Positions 7,237 through 14,659 are shown, counted from the stretch's first letter. The stretch: DNA of 29,992 nucleotides from JBBQSN01 sp038213835 (GCA_038213835.1 JBBQSN010000015.1:1-29992), one strand, 5' to 3'. Program-made: numbers and translations. The notes: a model not told the origin generated them from the letters alone.

Positions 7237-8163
7237 TCAGCCGTCGGCGCCGGGCCCGGTATCGCCGGCCGGGTCGTGGACCGGGTCGGACCCCTCGCCC
7301 ACCGCCGGGCTCACGACCACGCCCACGGTTCCGGGCCCGACGTGCGCGCCCACGACTGCGCCGACCTCCCGCACGTCCAGCGTGCGGCACCGCAGCCGAG
7401 CCAGGAGCCGGTCGGCGAGCTCGGCGGCCCGCACCGGGTTGGCGAGGTGGTGCACGGTGAGGTCGACCTCGGTACTGCCGTCGGCCGCACCGGCGACAGA
7501 ACCCACGGCGAGGTCGGCCATCCGCGCCAGCGCCCTGGCGGAGGTGCGCACCCGCTCCAGCGGCTCGACCGTGCCGCCGCTCAGGTGCAGCAGCGGCTTG
7601 ACCGCCAGCGCGGAGCCCAGCAGCGCCTGCGCCGCACCGATCCGCCCGCCCCGACGCAGGTGCTCGAGGGTGTCGACGTAGAAGTAGACCGTCACGGTGG
7701 CCGCGTGCTCGCGCGCGGCCAGCGCCACGGCCTCGCCGTCCAGGCCGTCGTCGGCCGCCCGGGCCGCGGCGAGCGCCGTGTAGCCCAGACCCATCGCGAG
7801 CAGCCCCGAGTCGACGACGTGGACGGGCACCGGAGAGCTGCGGGCGGCCAGCCGCGCCCCCGCGCAGGTCCCAGACATCTGCCCGGAGAGGTGCACCGCC
7901 ACGACCTCCTCGGCCCCTGCCTCGGCGAGCCGTCGGTAGCCGGCCAGCATGGCTGCCGGGGAGGGCCGGGAGGTCGTGACGGGGGTCCACCGGCGCAGTG
8001 CGGCGGCGAGCTCCTCACTGCCCACCTCGGTCTCGGGGTGCGGCACCCCACCGACCACCACCTCGAGCGAGACCACCTCGATGCCGGCCGCACGAGCCGC
8101 CTGCGGGTCGAGGTACGCCGTGGAGTCGGTGACCACCCCGACCCGGCGGGTGCCTGCACCCAT
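7237..8163 (-). CDS. DegV family fatty-acid-binding protein
   Basis: The 308-aa protein has the DegV signature: N-terminal VGVVTDSTAYLDP, TSRPSPAAM (about 63-71) and HLSGQMSGTCAGA (about 95-107), with the later YVDTLEHLRRGGRIG motif. DegV/FakB proteins bind a fatty acid; in Firmicutes FakB presents it to the kinase FakA. No FakA (DAK2-domain) gene is visible here. The ATG at 8163 gives the family N-terminus; its ribosome site is poor. A TAGTCT at 8212-8217 (minus strand) is a possible -10 box about 50 bp upstream. The gene precedes comEA with a 101-bp gap, so it may be transcribed separately. Confidence 0.92.
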   Translation of the reverse strand: MGAGTRRVGVVTDSTAYLDPQAARAAGIEVVSLEVVVGGVPHPETEVGSEELAAALRRWTPVTTSRPSPAAMLAGYRRLAEAGAEEVVAVHLSGQMSGTCAGARLAARSSPVPVHVVDSGLLAMGLGYTALAAARAADDGLDGEAVALAAREHAATVTVYFYVDTLEHLRRGGRIGAAQALLGSALAVKPLLHLSGGTVEPLERVRTSARALARMADLAVGSVAGAADGSTEVDLTVHHLANPVRAAELADRLLARLRCRTLDVREVGAVVGAHVGPGTVGVVVSPAVGEGSDPVHDPAGDTGPGADG

Positions 8164-8245
8164 CGGTCAGGTCCGCTGCAGGGGCAGGAGGGGGCGGCTG
8201 AGCACCGGACGAGACTACCGCCCGGACCTCACCCCTCCGGCAGCC

Positions 8246-8638
8246 TCAGCACCGCCCCCGGCCGGTCGGCGTGCTCGAAGGGCCGCCCCGAGCTCGCTCC
8301 ACCCCGGACCGGCTCAGCCCCAGGCACGCTCCACCAGCTCGGCGTCGACGGGTGCCCGCGAAGACCTGGTCGCAGAACACCATCGAGTGCGACTCCGGGA
8401 CGAGCACCGCTATCGAGTCGGTGCGGCGCGTCACCCGGCTGCGGGCCGCGCGGTGGGGGGTGTAGCCGAGCGTCCGCACGGCGTCGTCGACCGCGGCCTG
8501 CGCCTCGGGGCTGACCCGGAGGTCGCCGTTGACAGCACGCGAGACGGTGGCGCGGGACGGCCCGGCCAACGCCGCGACCTCCTCCAGCGTCGGAGGTCCT
8601 GGGCGCGACCGGCCCTGTCCTGCAGCGCGTCCCACCAT
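8246..8638 (-). pseudogene. Truncated LacI-family transcriptional regulator
   Basis: The frame starts with ATG at 8638, 2 nt after the leuS stop, and gives 130 aa. Residues about 15-62 form a typical LacI-type DNA-binding head (TLEEVAALAG, ATVSRAVNGD, LGYTPHRAARS), followed by the first strand of the ligand-binding domain (IAVLVPESHSMVFCDQVFAG). After that the sequence becomes Arg/Gly-rich and stops. LacI regulators normally have about 330-350 residues, so most of the sensor domain is missing. In a neighbouring frame, directly at the break, PVDAELVERAWG-stop looks like a natural C-terminus, suggesting a large internal deletion with a frame change. The head might still bind DNA, but without the dimerising core this is unlikely to be a normal repressor. 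Confidence 0.75.
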
Positions 8639-8640
8639 GC

Positions 8641-11148
8641 TCAGCCCGGCACCACGTTGACGATCCTCGGCGCGCGCACGATCACCGCGCGGGGTGGGGT
8701 GCCGCCCAGCAGGTCGACGACGGCGGGCAGCGCCAACGCCCGCTCGCGCAGCTCGTCCTCGCCGACCTGCGGGGAGACCTCCAGCTTGCCGCGCACCTTG
8801 CCCGCCACCTGGACCACGCAGGTCACGGTCTCCTGGACCAGGAGCGCCTCGTCGACGGCGGGCCAGCCGGCACGGGCCACCAGGGTCTGGTGCCCCAGCC
8901 GTGACCACAGGTCCTCTGCCACGTAGGGCGCGAAGAGGCTCAGCACCAGCGCGACCACCTCGGTGGCCTCACGGACTGCCGGGTCGGCGCCTCCCGCCCC
9001 GGTGTCGATCGCCTTGCGGGTGACGTTGACCAGCTCCATCAGCCGGGCGACCACGACGTTGAACTTCAGCTCCTCGACCAACCGGCCGCAGTCGTTCAGC
9101 GTGCGGTGCGTGACCGCTCGCAGGGCCCTGTCGCCCGTCGCGGGGTCGGTGCCGACCGGCGCGGAGACGTCGTCCCCCAGCCGCCACGCGCGGGCCAGGA
9201 AGCGGGTCGAGCCGGCCGGCGAGACGTCGGCCCAGTCGATGTCGTCCTCGGGCGGGCCGGCGAACGCCATCGTCAGCCGGATCGCGTCGACGCCGTGCTC
9301 GTCCAGCTGCTCGGTGAGCCGCACCAGGTTGCCGCGGGACTTGCTCATCTTCTTGCCGTTCATGCCCACCTCGCCCTGGCCCAGCAGGCGGGTGAAGGGC
9401 TCGTCGAAGTCCAGGTGGCCCATGTCGCGCAGCGCCTTCGTGACGAAGCGCGAGTACAGCAGGTGCAGGATCGCGTGCGAGATGCCGCCGACGTACTGCT
9501 CGACCGGCGCCCACTGCGCGACGTCGGCCTTGTCGAAGGGGACGTCGTCGCGCCCGGGCGAGCAGTAGCGCAGGTAGTACCAGGACGAGCAGACGAAGGT
9601 GTCCATCGTGTCCGTGTCGCGGCTCGCCGGACCACCGCACGACGGGCAGTCGGTGCGCACCCAGTCGGCGGCACCGGCCAGCGGGGACTTCCCGCGGGGG
9701 AGCAGGTCCAGCCCCTCGGCCGGCGGCAGCTCGACGGGCAGCTGGTCGTCCGGGACCGGCACCTCGCCGCAGGCTTCGCAGTGGACGATGGGGATCGGTG
9801 TGCCCCAGTACCTCTGGCGCGAGATCAGCCAGTCGCGCAGCCGGAAGTTCGTCGTCTCGGCACCCAGCCCGCCCTCGGCCAGCTCGGCCGTGATGGCCTC
9901 GATCGCCTCGGCCTTGCGCAGACCGTCCAGCGAGCCGCTGTTGACCATCGCTCCGTCGCCGCCGGTGGCGGTGCCGGAGACCGCGGGGTCGGGCACCGCG
10001 ACGCCGTCGTCGTCGCGGACGTCGACGACCGTGCGCACGGGCAGGTCGAAGGTGCGGGCGAAGTCGAGGTCGCGCTGGTCGTGCGCCGGCACGGCCATGA
10101 TCGCGCCGTGGCCGTAGTCGGCCAGCACGTAGTCGCTGGCCCAGATCGGCAGCCGCTCGCCGTTGACCGGGTTGACCGCGTAGCGCTCCAGGAACACACC
10201 GGTCTTCGGTCGGTCGGTCGAGAGCCGGTCGATGTCGCTCTCCTTGCGGACGTCCTCGACGTAGGCGTCGAAGGCTGCGCGCACCTCGTCCGGGGCACCG
10301 CCGACCAGCTCGGCCGCCAGGTCGGAGTCGGCGGCAACGACGAAGAACGTGGCACCGTGCAGGGTGTCCGGCCGGGTCGTGTAGATCGTGACCGGCTCGT
10401 CCCGACCCTCGATGACGAACCGGACGTCGGCCCCGTGGGAGCGACCGATCCAGTTGCGCTGCATCGAGACGACCTTGGCGGGCCAGGTGTCCGACAGCGT
10501 GTCCAGGTCGTCGAGCAGCTGGTCGGCGTACTCGGTGACCTTGAAGTACCACTGGGTCAGCTTCTTCTTCGTGACCGGGGTGTCGCAGCGTTCGCACAGG
10601 CCACCGACGACCTGCTCGTTCGCCAGCACGGTGAGGTCCTTGGGGCACCAGTTCACCTGCGACGGCTTGCGGTAGGCCAGACCACGCTCGAACAGCCGCA
10701 GGAACAGCCACTGGTTCCAGCGGTAGTACTCCGGGTCGCACGTGATCAGCACGCGGTCCCAGTCGAAGGCGCACGCGTACCGACGCATCGAGGCCTTCTG
10801 CTGCGCGACGTTGTCGTACGTCCAGACCCGGGGGTCGAGGCCGCGCTGGATCGCAGCGTTCTCGGCGTTCAGGCCGAAGGCGTCCCAGCCGATCGGGTGC
10901 ATGACGTCGAAGCCGCGCTGCACCCAGTACCGAGCCAGGACGTCACCCAGCGCGTACGCCTCGGCGTGGCCCATGTGCAGGTCACCGGAGGGGTAGGGGA
11001 ACATGTCGAGGACGTACTTCTTCGGGCGGTCGTCGCCCGGCGCGCCGCTGCGGAACGGCTGGGCCTGGTCCCACACGGGGAGCCACCTGGCCTCGATCGC
11101 GTGCGGGTCGTAGCGCTCCGTGGTGGGCGGCTGGTCAACCTCGGTCAT
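8641..11148 (-). CDS. leuS: Leucine--tRNA ligase
   Basis: With the ATG at 11148 the enzyme is 835 aa, normal for bacterial LeuRS, a class Ia synthetase that charges tRNA-Leu. Visible features: PYPSGDLHMGH with the HIGH motif as HMGH (58-61), a CP1 editing domain with TTRPDT (257-262), zinc-type Cys pairs (CPKD...CERC, CEAC and CPSC), the KMSKS loop intact (600-604), and a tRNA-binding C-terminus ending RIVNVVPG. A GTG 12 nt earlier is in frame, but the GGGAGAG ribosome site at about 11152-11158 is correctly spaced only for the ATG. The gene has its own promoter and a 150-nt leader containing a Leu-rich peptide and terminator hairpin, so expression is likely set by leucine charging. Confidence 0.97.
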   Translation of the reverse strand: MTEVDQPPTTERYDPHAIEARWLPVWDQAQPFRSGAPGDDRPKKYVLDMFPYPSGDLHMGHAEAYALGDVLARYWVQRGFDVMHPIGWDAFGLNAENAAIQRGLDPRVWTYDNVAQQKASMRRYACAFDWDRVLITCDPEYYRWNQWLFLRLFERGLAYRKPSQVNWCPKDLTVLANEQVVGGLCERCDTPVTKKKLTQWYFKVTEYADQLLDDLDTLSDTWPAKVVSMQRNWIGRSHGADVRFVIEGRDEPVTIYTTRPDTLHGATFFVVAADSDLAAELVGGAPDEVRAAFDAYVEDVRKESDIDRLSTDRPKTGVFLERYAVNPVNGERLPIWASDYVLADYGHGAIMAVPAHDQRDLDFARTFDLPVRTVVDVRDDDGVAVPDPAVSGTATGGDGAMVNSGSLDGLRKAEAIEAITAELAEGGLGAETTNFRLRDWLISRQRYWGTPIPIVHCEACGEVPVPDDQLPVELPPAEGLDLLPRGKSPLAGAADWVRTDCPSCGGPASRDTDTMDTFVCSSWYYLRYCSPGRDDVPFDKADVAQWAPVEQYVGGISHAILHLLYSRFVTKALRDMGHLDFDEPFTRLLGQGEVGMNGKKMSKSRGNLVRLTEQLDEHGVDAIRLTMAFAGPPEDDIDWADVSPAGSTRFLARAWRLGDDVSAPVGTDPATGDRALRAVTHRTLNDCGRLVEELKFNVVVARLMELVNVTRKAIDTGAGGADPAVREATEVVALVLSLFAPYVAEDLWSRLGHQTLVARAGWPAVDEALLVQETVTCVVQVAGKVRGKLEVSPQVGEDELRERALALPAVVDLLGGTPPRAVIVRAPRIVNVVPG

Positions 11149-11199
11149 CGTCTCTCCCACAGTCCGGTACCGGTGTCCCTGCGTCGAGCTGTCCCGACA

Positions 11200-11227
11200 T
11201 GAAAGGACCCCTCACGCAGGAGGGGTC
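11200..11227 (-). terminator. Attenuator terminator in the leuS leader
   Basis: On the minus strand GACCCCTC (11220-11227) pairs perfectly with GAGGGGTC (11206-11213) around a 6-nt loop, followed by CTTTC, a short pyrimidine/T tail. It lies between the Leu leader peptide and the leuS ribosome site, where a terminator must be conditional for leuS to be expressed. About 50 nt of leader follow before the leuS ATG. Confidence 0.75.
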
Positions 11228-11229
11228 AG

Positions 11230-11274
11230 CCGCGCTGTTCCGGGCCGTCGGCCCTCGAGATCAGCGCGGCCCGG
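11230..11274 (-). promoter_or_regulatory. Mutually exclusive hairpins of the leuS attenuator
   Basis: Two 8-bp helices share bases. Helix P1 pairs CCGGGCCG (minus, 11274-11267) with CGGCCCGG (11247-11240). Helix P2 pairs CCGCGCTG (11269-11262) with CAGCGCGG (11237-11230) and holds an inner GGGCC/GGCCC stem (11254-11250 with 11246-11242). P1 and P2 cannot form together because they overlap at 11267-11269. The 5' arms directly follow the Leu codons of the leader peptide, so ribosome position would decide which helix forms next to the terminator. A GAGGG (11256-11252) can also pair with CCCTC of the terminator arm. Which structure acts as antiterminator is not resolved. Confidence 0.6.
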
Positions 11275-11296
11275 GAAGGAGCAGGTCGCGTCGCAC
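11261..11296 (-). CDS. leuS leader peptide (V-R-R-D-L-L-L-P-G-P-R)
   Basis: A 12-codon frame starts with GTG at 11296 and ends with TGA at 11261. Codons 5-7 are CTG CTC CTT, three consecutive Leu codons. The GTG begins 7 nt after the end of the TAGGCT -10 box, so the transcript should start at the start codon and be leaderless. The stop codon lies inside the 5' arm of an 8-bp hairpin and a terminator hairpin follows. This is the expected design of a ribosome-mediated attenuator in which slow decoding of Leu codons, when Leu-tRNA is scarce, lets RNA polymerase continue into leuS. The peptide itself probably has no function. Confidence 0.75.
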   Translation of the reverse strand: MRRDLLLPGPR

Positions 11297-11302
11297 CTGG
11301 GC

Positions 11303-11334
11303 AGCCTATCGCAGCACGCCGGGCGCCCTGCCAA
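11303..11334 (-). promoter_or_regulatory. leuS promoter
   Basis: On the minus strand TTGGCA (11329-11334) matches the -35 consensus in five of six positions, and TAGGCT (11303-11308) fits TANNNT. The spacer is 20 nt for TAGGCT, or 18 nt if GATAGG is taken as the -10. The predicted start point is the G of the leader-peptide GTG at 11296. The 150 bp further upstream (11335-11484), behind the septum-formation gene, hold no gene I can support and no clear terminator. Confidence 0.65.
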
Positions 11335-11484
11335 GGATCCCCTCGAGCCGCCCGGCGACGAGTCGGCCCAGCTCCGGACCGGTCAGGCGGCACCCACGAC
11401 GGACGTCAACACCTCGCCCGGGCGTGCCACACGGTCGGCCTCGACCTCCCCCGCCGCCACGTGCGCAGCCTGACCGCTCGATCC

Positions 11485-12462
11485 TCAACGGTTAGCGCCC
11501 TGGAGACTGCCCGTGACGGGCTCGCCGGACGGGTCGATGACGATGCACACGACGTCGCGGTCGACCAGCCAGATCGTCTCGGTCGGGTAGTAGTAGAAGA
11601 CCTCGAGCACCGATTCCTGGTACTGCAGGCCGACGAACTCGGCGAACTCGGTGTCGCAGCCATCCTCTGCCGCCGTGGTGACCTCCTCCTCACCGGGGTA
11701 GTCCCCCTCGGGGAGGTCGAACTGCGCGTAGGCCTCGGCGTAGTGCGGGGTCCCGCAGTCCACGACGGCGGTCTCCAGGAAGTCCGAGCCGTCGATGATG
11801 GCCGGGTCGTCGACGCAGTCGCCGACGGTGAGCACGGCTGTGTCGGGCGCCGGCTCCGTGGTGGTCTCCTCCTCGGTGGGCTCCGTGCTGGGAGCCGGCT
11901 CGGAGGTCTCCGGCGCGCTCGTCGTGGTCGTGGTGGTCGCCGGCGACGCGGTGACGTCCTCGTAGGCGTCGATCGCGGCCGGGACGAGGACGATGCCTCC
12001 CAGGAGCCACAGCGCACCGAGCACGATGCCGGCGATCGCGAGGCCGCGGCCCTTGCGGCCGGTGCGCTTGATCTGTCCGAGGGCCACGACGCCGAGCACG
12101 ACGCCCGCCACGGCGGTGACGCACAGGAACCCCAGCACGCCGCTGACGAGCGCCGCCACCGCGAGGCCGTTGGTGCCCGGCTGCCCCTGACCGGTCGAGC
12201 CCGTCGGTCCGAACCCACCGGGCGGCGTGCCGTACCCGCCCTGCGGCGTGCCGTACCCGCCCTGCGGCGTGCCGTAGCCGCCGTCGCGGTCCGCCGTCGG
12301 CAGCGGCTGGGTCTGCGGACCGTCCGCACCGGAGATCGGCTGGGTGGGCTCGCCGTACGACGGCTGCGGGTCCTGGCCCCGGTCCGGCGGCCGGGGCCAG
12401 CTCGGCGCCCGCGGGGGCCGGGGCTCGTCGGCGGGCTGCTGCGGGTCGTACGGGTCGCTCAC
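11485..12462 (-). CDS. DUF4190 and septum-formation domain membrane protein
   Basis: From the GTG at 12462 (AGGGGG ribosome site 8 nt upstream) the product is 325 aa. Residues 1-95 are Pro/Gln/Gly-rich cytoplasmic sequence with three GGYGTPQ-type repeats. Residues about 98-165 form a DUF4190 unit of two transmembrane helices (GLAVAALVSGVLGFL and GLAIAGIVLGALWLL). A Thr/Pro/Glu linker leads to an extracytoplasmic domain (about 210-325) with VGDCVDD, a CGTPHYAEAYAQFDLPEGDYPG stretch and conserved cysteines, matching the 'septum formation' family (PF13845). The family name comes from actinobacterial proteins implicated in septation; a biochemical role is not established. It is probably a cell-envelope protein transcribed alone or upstream of leuS. 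Confidence 0.85.
   Translation of the reverse strand: MSDPYDPQQPADEPRPPRAPSWPRPPDRGQDPQPSYGEPTQPISGADGPQTQPLPTADRDGGYGTPQGGYGTPQGGYGTPPGGFGPTGSTGQGQPGTNGLAVAALVSGVLGFLCVTAVAGVVLGVVALGQIKRTGRKGRGLAIAGIVLGALWLLGGIVLVPAAIDAYEDVTASPATTTTTTSAPETSEPAPSTEPTEEETTTEPAPDTAVLTVGDCVDDPAIIDGSDFLETAVVDCGTPHYAEAYAQFDLPEGDYPGEEEVTTAAEDGCDTEFAEFVGLQYQESVLEVFYYYPTETIWLVDRDVVCIVIDPSGEPVTGSLQGANR
12224..12286 (-). repeat. Three 21-bp tandem repeats in the septum-formation gene
   Basis: Units start at 12224, 12245 and 12266. The first two are identical (GGCGTGCCGTACCCGCCCTGC on the plus strand begins each, 21 bp) and the third diverges. They encode the Gly-Tyr-Gly-Thr-Pro repeats of the cytoplasmic N-terminus, so copy number may vary between strains without breaking the frame. 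Confidence 0.85.
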
Positions 12463-12550
12463 GGTGGTTCCCCCTGCGTGACCGGTCCCTCCGGACGGAC
12501 GTCGGGAGGAGGTGCGAGGGAGAGTGTGCCGTACGCCCCGACATGACGAA

Positions 12551-12573
12551 GGCCGGACCATGACGGTCCGGCC
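12551..12573 (-). terminator. Terminator downstream of tRNA-Ala
   Basis: GGCCGGACC (12551-12559) pairs perfectly with GGTCCGGCC (12565-12573) around a 5-nt loop. On the minus strand it begins 10 nt after the 3' end of the tRNA and is followed by TTCGTC. It probably ends the tRNA transcript and separates it from the septum-formation gene downstream. Confidence 0.8.
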
Positions 12574-12583
12574 TCGCGTTCGG

Positions 12584-12656
12584 TGGAGCTGAGGGGACTC
12601 GAACCCCTGACCCCCTGCATGCCATGCAGGTGCGCTACCAGCTGCGCCACAGCCCC
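12584..12656 (-). tRNA. tRNA-Ala (anticodon GGC)
   Basis: The 73-nt sequence folds as a full cloverleaf. The acceptor stem is GGGGCTG paired with CAGCTCC, including a G3:U70 wobble pair, the identity element of tRNA-Ala. The D arm contains GCGCAGCTGGTAGCGC, the anticodon stem is CCTGC/GCAGG with loop ATGGCAT (anticodon GGC, reads GCC and GCU), and the T arm contains GGTTCGAGTCC. The discriminator is A. CCA is not encoded and must be added by the nucleotidyltransferase. Confidence 0.97.
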
Positions 12657-12681
12657 TTCGTCCCCGCCAAGGGACTCGGGA

Positions 12682-12687
12682 AGCATA
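12682..12687 (-). promoter_or_regulatory. Candidate -10 box of tRNA-Ala
   Basis: TATGCT on the minus strand fits TANNNT and ends 26 nt before the mature 5' end of the tRNA, leaving about 20 nt of 5' leader for RNase P. No good -35 is seen; TTTCGG is the best candidate about 19 nt upstream. Confidence 0.45.
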
Positions 12688-12751
12688 GAGCACCCGCCTG
12701 CCCTCACCGAAATCGGCTCGGTACCAGCGCGAGGCGCAGGGTCCAGGTCGA

Positions 12752-13372
12752 TCAGAGCCCGTCCGGGCCCGCGTTCCAGGTGTCCAGGGTCCAGCCGGAC
12801 GTGGCGCCGGCGTCGTCCGGGGGGACGAGCACCGCCCAGTGCGCGTTGCGCAGGCGTCCCAGCGGGCGTCCCTGCGTCGGGAGGGCGACCAGCTGCCGGA
12901 CCGCGCTGCCGATCGCGCCGCCGTGGCCGACCAGCACCAGGACGCCCTCGGTGGACGTGGCGTGCTCGCGCAGGGCGCCGGCGAACCGTGCACCCGCCTC
13001 GCTGATCCGCTCACCACCCCCGATCGGCACGTCGTCACCGGCCTTCCAGGCGGCGAGCTCGTCGGGCCATGAAGCCTCGATCTCGTTGCGGGACAAGCCT
13101 TCCCAACGTCCGGCCGCCACCTCGCGCAGTCGCGGGTCGAGCTCGGTCTCAAGACCGACAACGGCGCCGAGCGCCCGGGCGGTCTCGGCGGCGCGGACGA
13201 GGTCGGACGACACCAGCCGGGTCGGCGCGAGGCCGGACAACGCCTTGCCGGCGAGCGCGGCCTCGTGCCGACCCACGTCGTCCAGCGGGACGTCGACCTG
13301 GCCCTGCCAGGTGCCCGAGGCGTTGGAGGCGGTGCGGCCGTGCCGCAGCAGGTAGACGGCGGAGGCGGTCAT
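12752..13372 (-). CDS. Histidine phosphatase family protein (GpgP-like)
   Basis: The 206-aa protein belongs to the phosphoglycerate-mutase-like histidine phosphatases. The catalytic RHG motif is at residues 10-12 (LLRHGRTASN), followed by WQGQVDVPLDDVGRHEA, the acid-base region LREVAAGRWEG, and the second catalytic His in VLVGHGGAIG. In Mycobacterium tuberculosis the gene after nadD and rsfS is gpgP (glucosyl-3-phosphoglycerate phosphatase, methylglucose lipopolysaccharide pathway), so this synteny suggests GpgP. The same fold is used by many phosphatases, so substrate is uncertain. The ATG at 13372 starts the usual N-terminus, 16 nt after the rsfS stop; it is the last gene of the nadD unit. 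Confidence 0.9.
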   Translation of the reverse strand: MTASAVYLLRHGRTASNASGTWQGQVDVPLDDVGRHEAALAGKALSGLAPTRLVSSDLVRAAETARALGAVVGLETELDPRLREVAAGRWEGLSRNEIEASWPDELAAWKAGDDVPIGGGERISEAGARFAGALREHATSTEGVLVLVGHGGAIGSAVRQLVALPTQGRPLGRLRNAHWAVLVPPDDAGATSGWTLDTWNAGPDGL

Positions 13373-13388
13373 GGAGGAGCGCTGCCGG

Positions 13389-13763
13389 TCAGCGGCGGGT
13401 GCGGGCCGACTCGGGCAGCTCGACGACCGGGCAGTCCTTCCACAGCCGCTCGAGCGCGTAGAACTGGCGGTCGTCCGCGTGCTGCACGTGCACGACGATC
13501 TCGCCGAAGTCGAGCAGCACCCAGCGGCCCTCGCGCAGGCCCTCGCGGCGTACGGGCTTGGCGCCGAGGTCGCGCAGCCGTTCCTCGATGGCGTCGACGA
13601 CGGCACGCACCTGGCGGTCGTTGTCGGCCGATGCGAGCAGGAAGCAGTCGGTGATGACGAGCTGGTCGCTGACGTCGAGGGCGATGATCTCCTCGGCGAG
13701 CTTGTCGGCCGCGGCCTCGGCGGCCGCGACGGTGAGCTCGACGGCGCGGGGGGTGGCGGTCAT
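13389..13763 (-). CDS. rsfS: Ribosome silencing factor RsfS
   Basis: The 124-aa protein is an RsfS/Iojap-family member. Family features include the N-terminal helix, DVSDQLVITDCFLLASADNDRQV, and the C-terminal EGLREGRWVLLDFGEIVVHVQ with HADDRQFYALERLW. RsfS binds ribosomal protein uL14 and blocks subunit joining in stationary phase. The ATG at 13763 follows GTG GTC in frame, and a GAGAGG ribosome site lies 9 nt upstream. The gene sits 13 bp after nadD and 16 bp before the phosphatase, the standard actinobacterial operon order. Confidence 0.96.
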   Translation of the reverse strand: MTATPRAVELTVAAAEAAADKLAEEIIALDVSDQLVITDCFLLASADNDRQVRAVVDAIEERLRDLGAKPVRREGLREGRWVLLDFGEIVVHVQHADDRQFYALERLWKDCPVVELPESARTRR

Positions 13764-13776
13764 GACCACCAGCCTC

Positions 13777-14457
13777 TCACGCGGCGGGGGTGGGCTGCGC
13801 CGGTCCGTAGAGCCGGTGCTTGCCGATGTACTGCACGACGCCGTCGGGGACGAGGTACCAGACCGGCTCACCGGCCACGACCCGGTCGCGGCAGTCGGTC
13901 GAGGAGATCGCCATCGCAGGCACCTCGAGCAGCGAGACGCGGTCCTGCGGCAGCCCGGCACCGGACAGGTCGTGTCCCGGACGGGTGACCCCGATGAAGC
14001 GGGCCAGGCGCCACATCTCCTCGACGTCCTTCCAGGACAGGATCTGGGACAGGGCGTCGGCGCCGGTGATGAAGAACAGGTCGCTGTCGGGTCGCTGTCG
14101 GGACAGGTCCCGCAGGGTGTCGATCGTGTACGTGGGTCCGGGGCGGTCGACGTCGACCCGGCTGACGGTGAAGCGCGGGTTGGACGCGGTGGCGATCACC
14201 GTCATGAGGTACCGGTGCTCCGGTGGGCTGACGCCCTCGCCGTCCTTCTGCCACGGGCGACCGGTGGGGACGAAGACGACCTCGTCGAGCCCGAACCGGG
14301 TCTGCACCTCGCTGGCCGCCACGAGGTGGCCGTGGTGCACGGGGTCGAAGGTGCCGCCCATGACACCGAGGCGGTGCCGACCCGTGGCGCCCGTCGAGGG
14401 CACGCAGGACGGCGCGGAGGACGGCGCGGAGGACGGCACGGCGGCGGGCTTGGTCAC
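13777..14457 (-). CDS. nadD: Nicotinate-nucleotide adenylyltransferase
   Basis: NadD joins nicotinate mononucleotide and ATP to deamido-NAD+ in NAD biosynthesis. The 226-aa product has the nucleotidyltransferase motif GGTFDPVHHGH (34-44), FVPTGRPWQK, the DLFFITGADAL segment, and the C-terminal ISSTDCR motif that binds the ATP phosphates. The annotated GTG at 14457 gives a 30-residue Ser/Pro/Ala-rich leader encoded by a short repeated DNA stretch (GGCGCGGAGGAC-like units, 14411-14435). Most NadD proteins start just before GVMGGTFDP, so a later GTG or ATG start is possible. A GAGAGG ribosome site supports the GTG at 14457. Confidence 0.95.
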   Translation of the reverse strand: MTKPAAVPSSAPSSAPSCVPSTGATGRHRLGVMGGTFDPVHHGHLVAASEVQTRFGLDEVVFVPTGRPWQKDGEGVSPPEHRYLMTVIATASNPRFTVSRVDVDRPGPTYTIDTLRDLSRQRPDSDLFFITGADALSQILSWKDVEEMWRLARFIGVTRPGHDLSGAGLPQDRVSLLEVPAMAISSTDCRDRVVAGEPVWYLVPDGVVQYIGKHRLYGPAQPTPAA

Positions 14458-14485
14458 GGTGCGCCTCTCGCCGCCGGCTGCCGGC

Positions 14486-14659
14486 TCAGTGCCGGGTGCC
14501 GACGCTCTTGAACGCCCAGGTGACCAGGAGCAAGAACATCATGCCGCCGAACGCGATGCCGCCGAAGGCCTCGGCCGGGATGGGGATCTCGTTGTGCACC
14601 TCGGCGGTGCCCTCGGCAGCGCCGGAGAGCAGGACGAGGGCGGAGTGCGCAGCGTGCAT
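14486..14659 (-). CDS. Small single-pass membrane protein, 57 aa
   Basis: From the ATG at 14659 the protein reads MHAAHSALVLLSGAAEGTAE, then a conserved-looking VHNEIPIPAEAFG and one transmembrane helix (about 33-50, GIAFGGMMFLLLVTWAF), ending KSVGTRH. Small membrane proteins of this plan occur upstream of nadD in other actinobacteria, but no function is known to me. It lies 28 bp upstream of nadD and reads in the same direction, so it is likely the first gene of the nadD-rsfS-phosphatase unit. The ribosome site is weak. It diverges from the trpS leader. Confidence 0.7.
   Translation of the reverse strand: MHAAHSALVLLSGAAEGTAEVHNEIPIPAEAFGGIAFGGMMFLLLVTWAFKSVGTRH

Noticed and set aside
3708..7460. 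A 1250-codon plus-strand open frame opposite comEC and comEA
   Set aside because: It is a GC-rich shadow of the comEC/comEA genes: Arg/Gly/His-rich, no domain, and it crosses several true genes.
7136..7990. Upstream extension of the comEA reading frame to a 628-aa protein
   Set aside because: The extension overlaps degV in antisense and is Arg/Gly-rich noise; the protein makes sense only from about 7135.
11149..11300. A T-box riboswitch for leuS
   Set aside because: The segment GGAACAGCGCGG superficially resembles the T-box AGGGTGGNACCGCG, but the TGG needed to pair with the tRNA end and the specifier stem are absent; the Leu leader peptide explains the region better.
11335..11484. A coding remnant between the septum-formation gene and the leuS promoter
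   Set aside because: Short open stretches such as LTGPELGRLVAGRLEGILGR look protein-like, but there is no start, ribosome site or recognisable family, so no gene is called.
12459..12707. An 82-codon minus-strand frame containing AVAQLVAHLHGMQG
   Set aside because: It is a translation of the tRNA-Ala gene and its flanks, a common false gene call; the cloverleaf explains the sequence.
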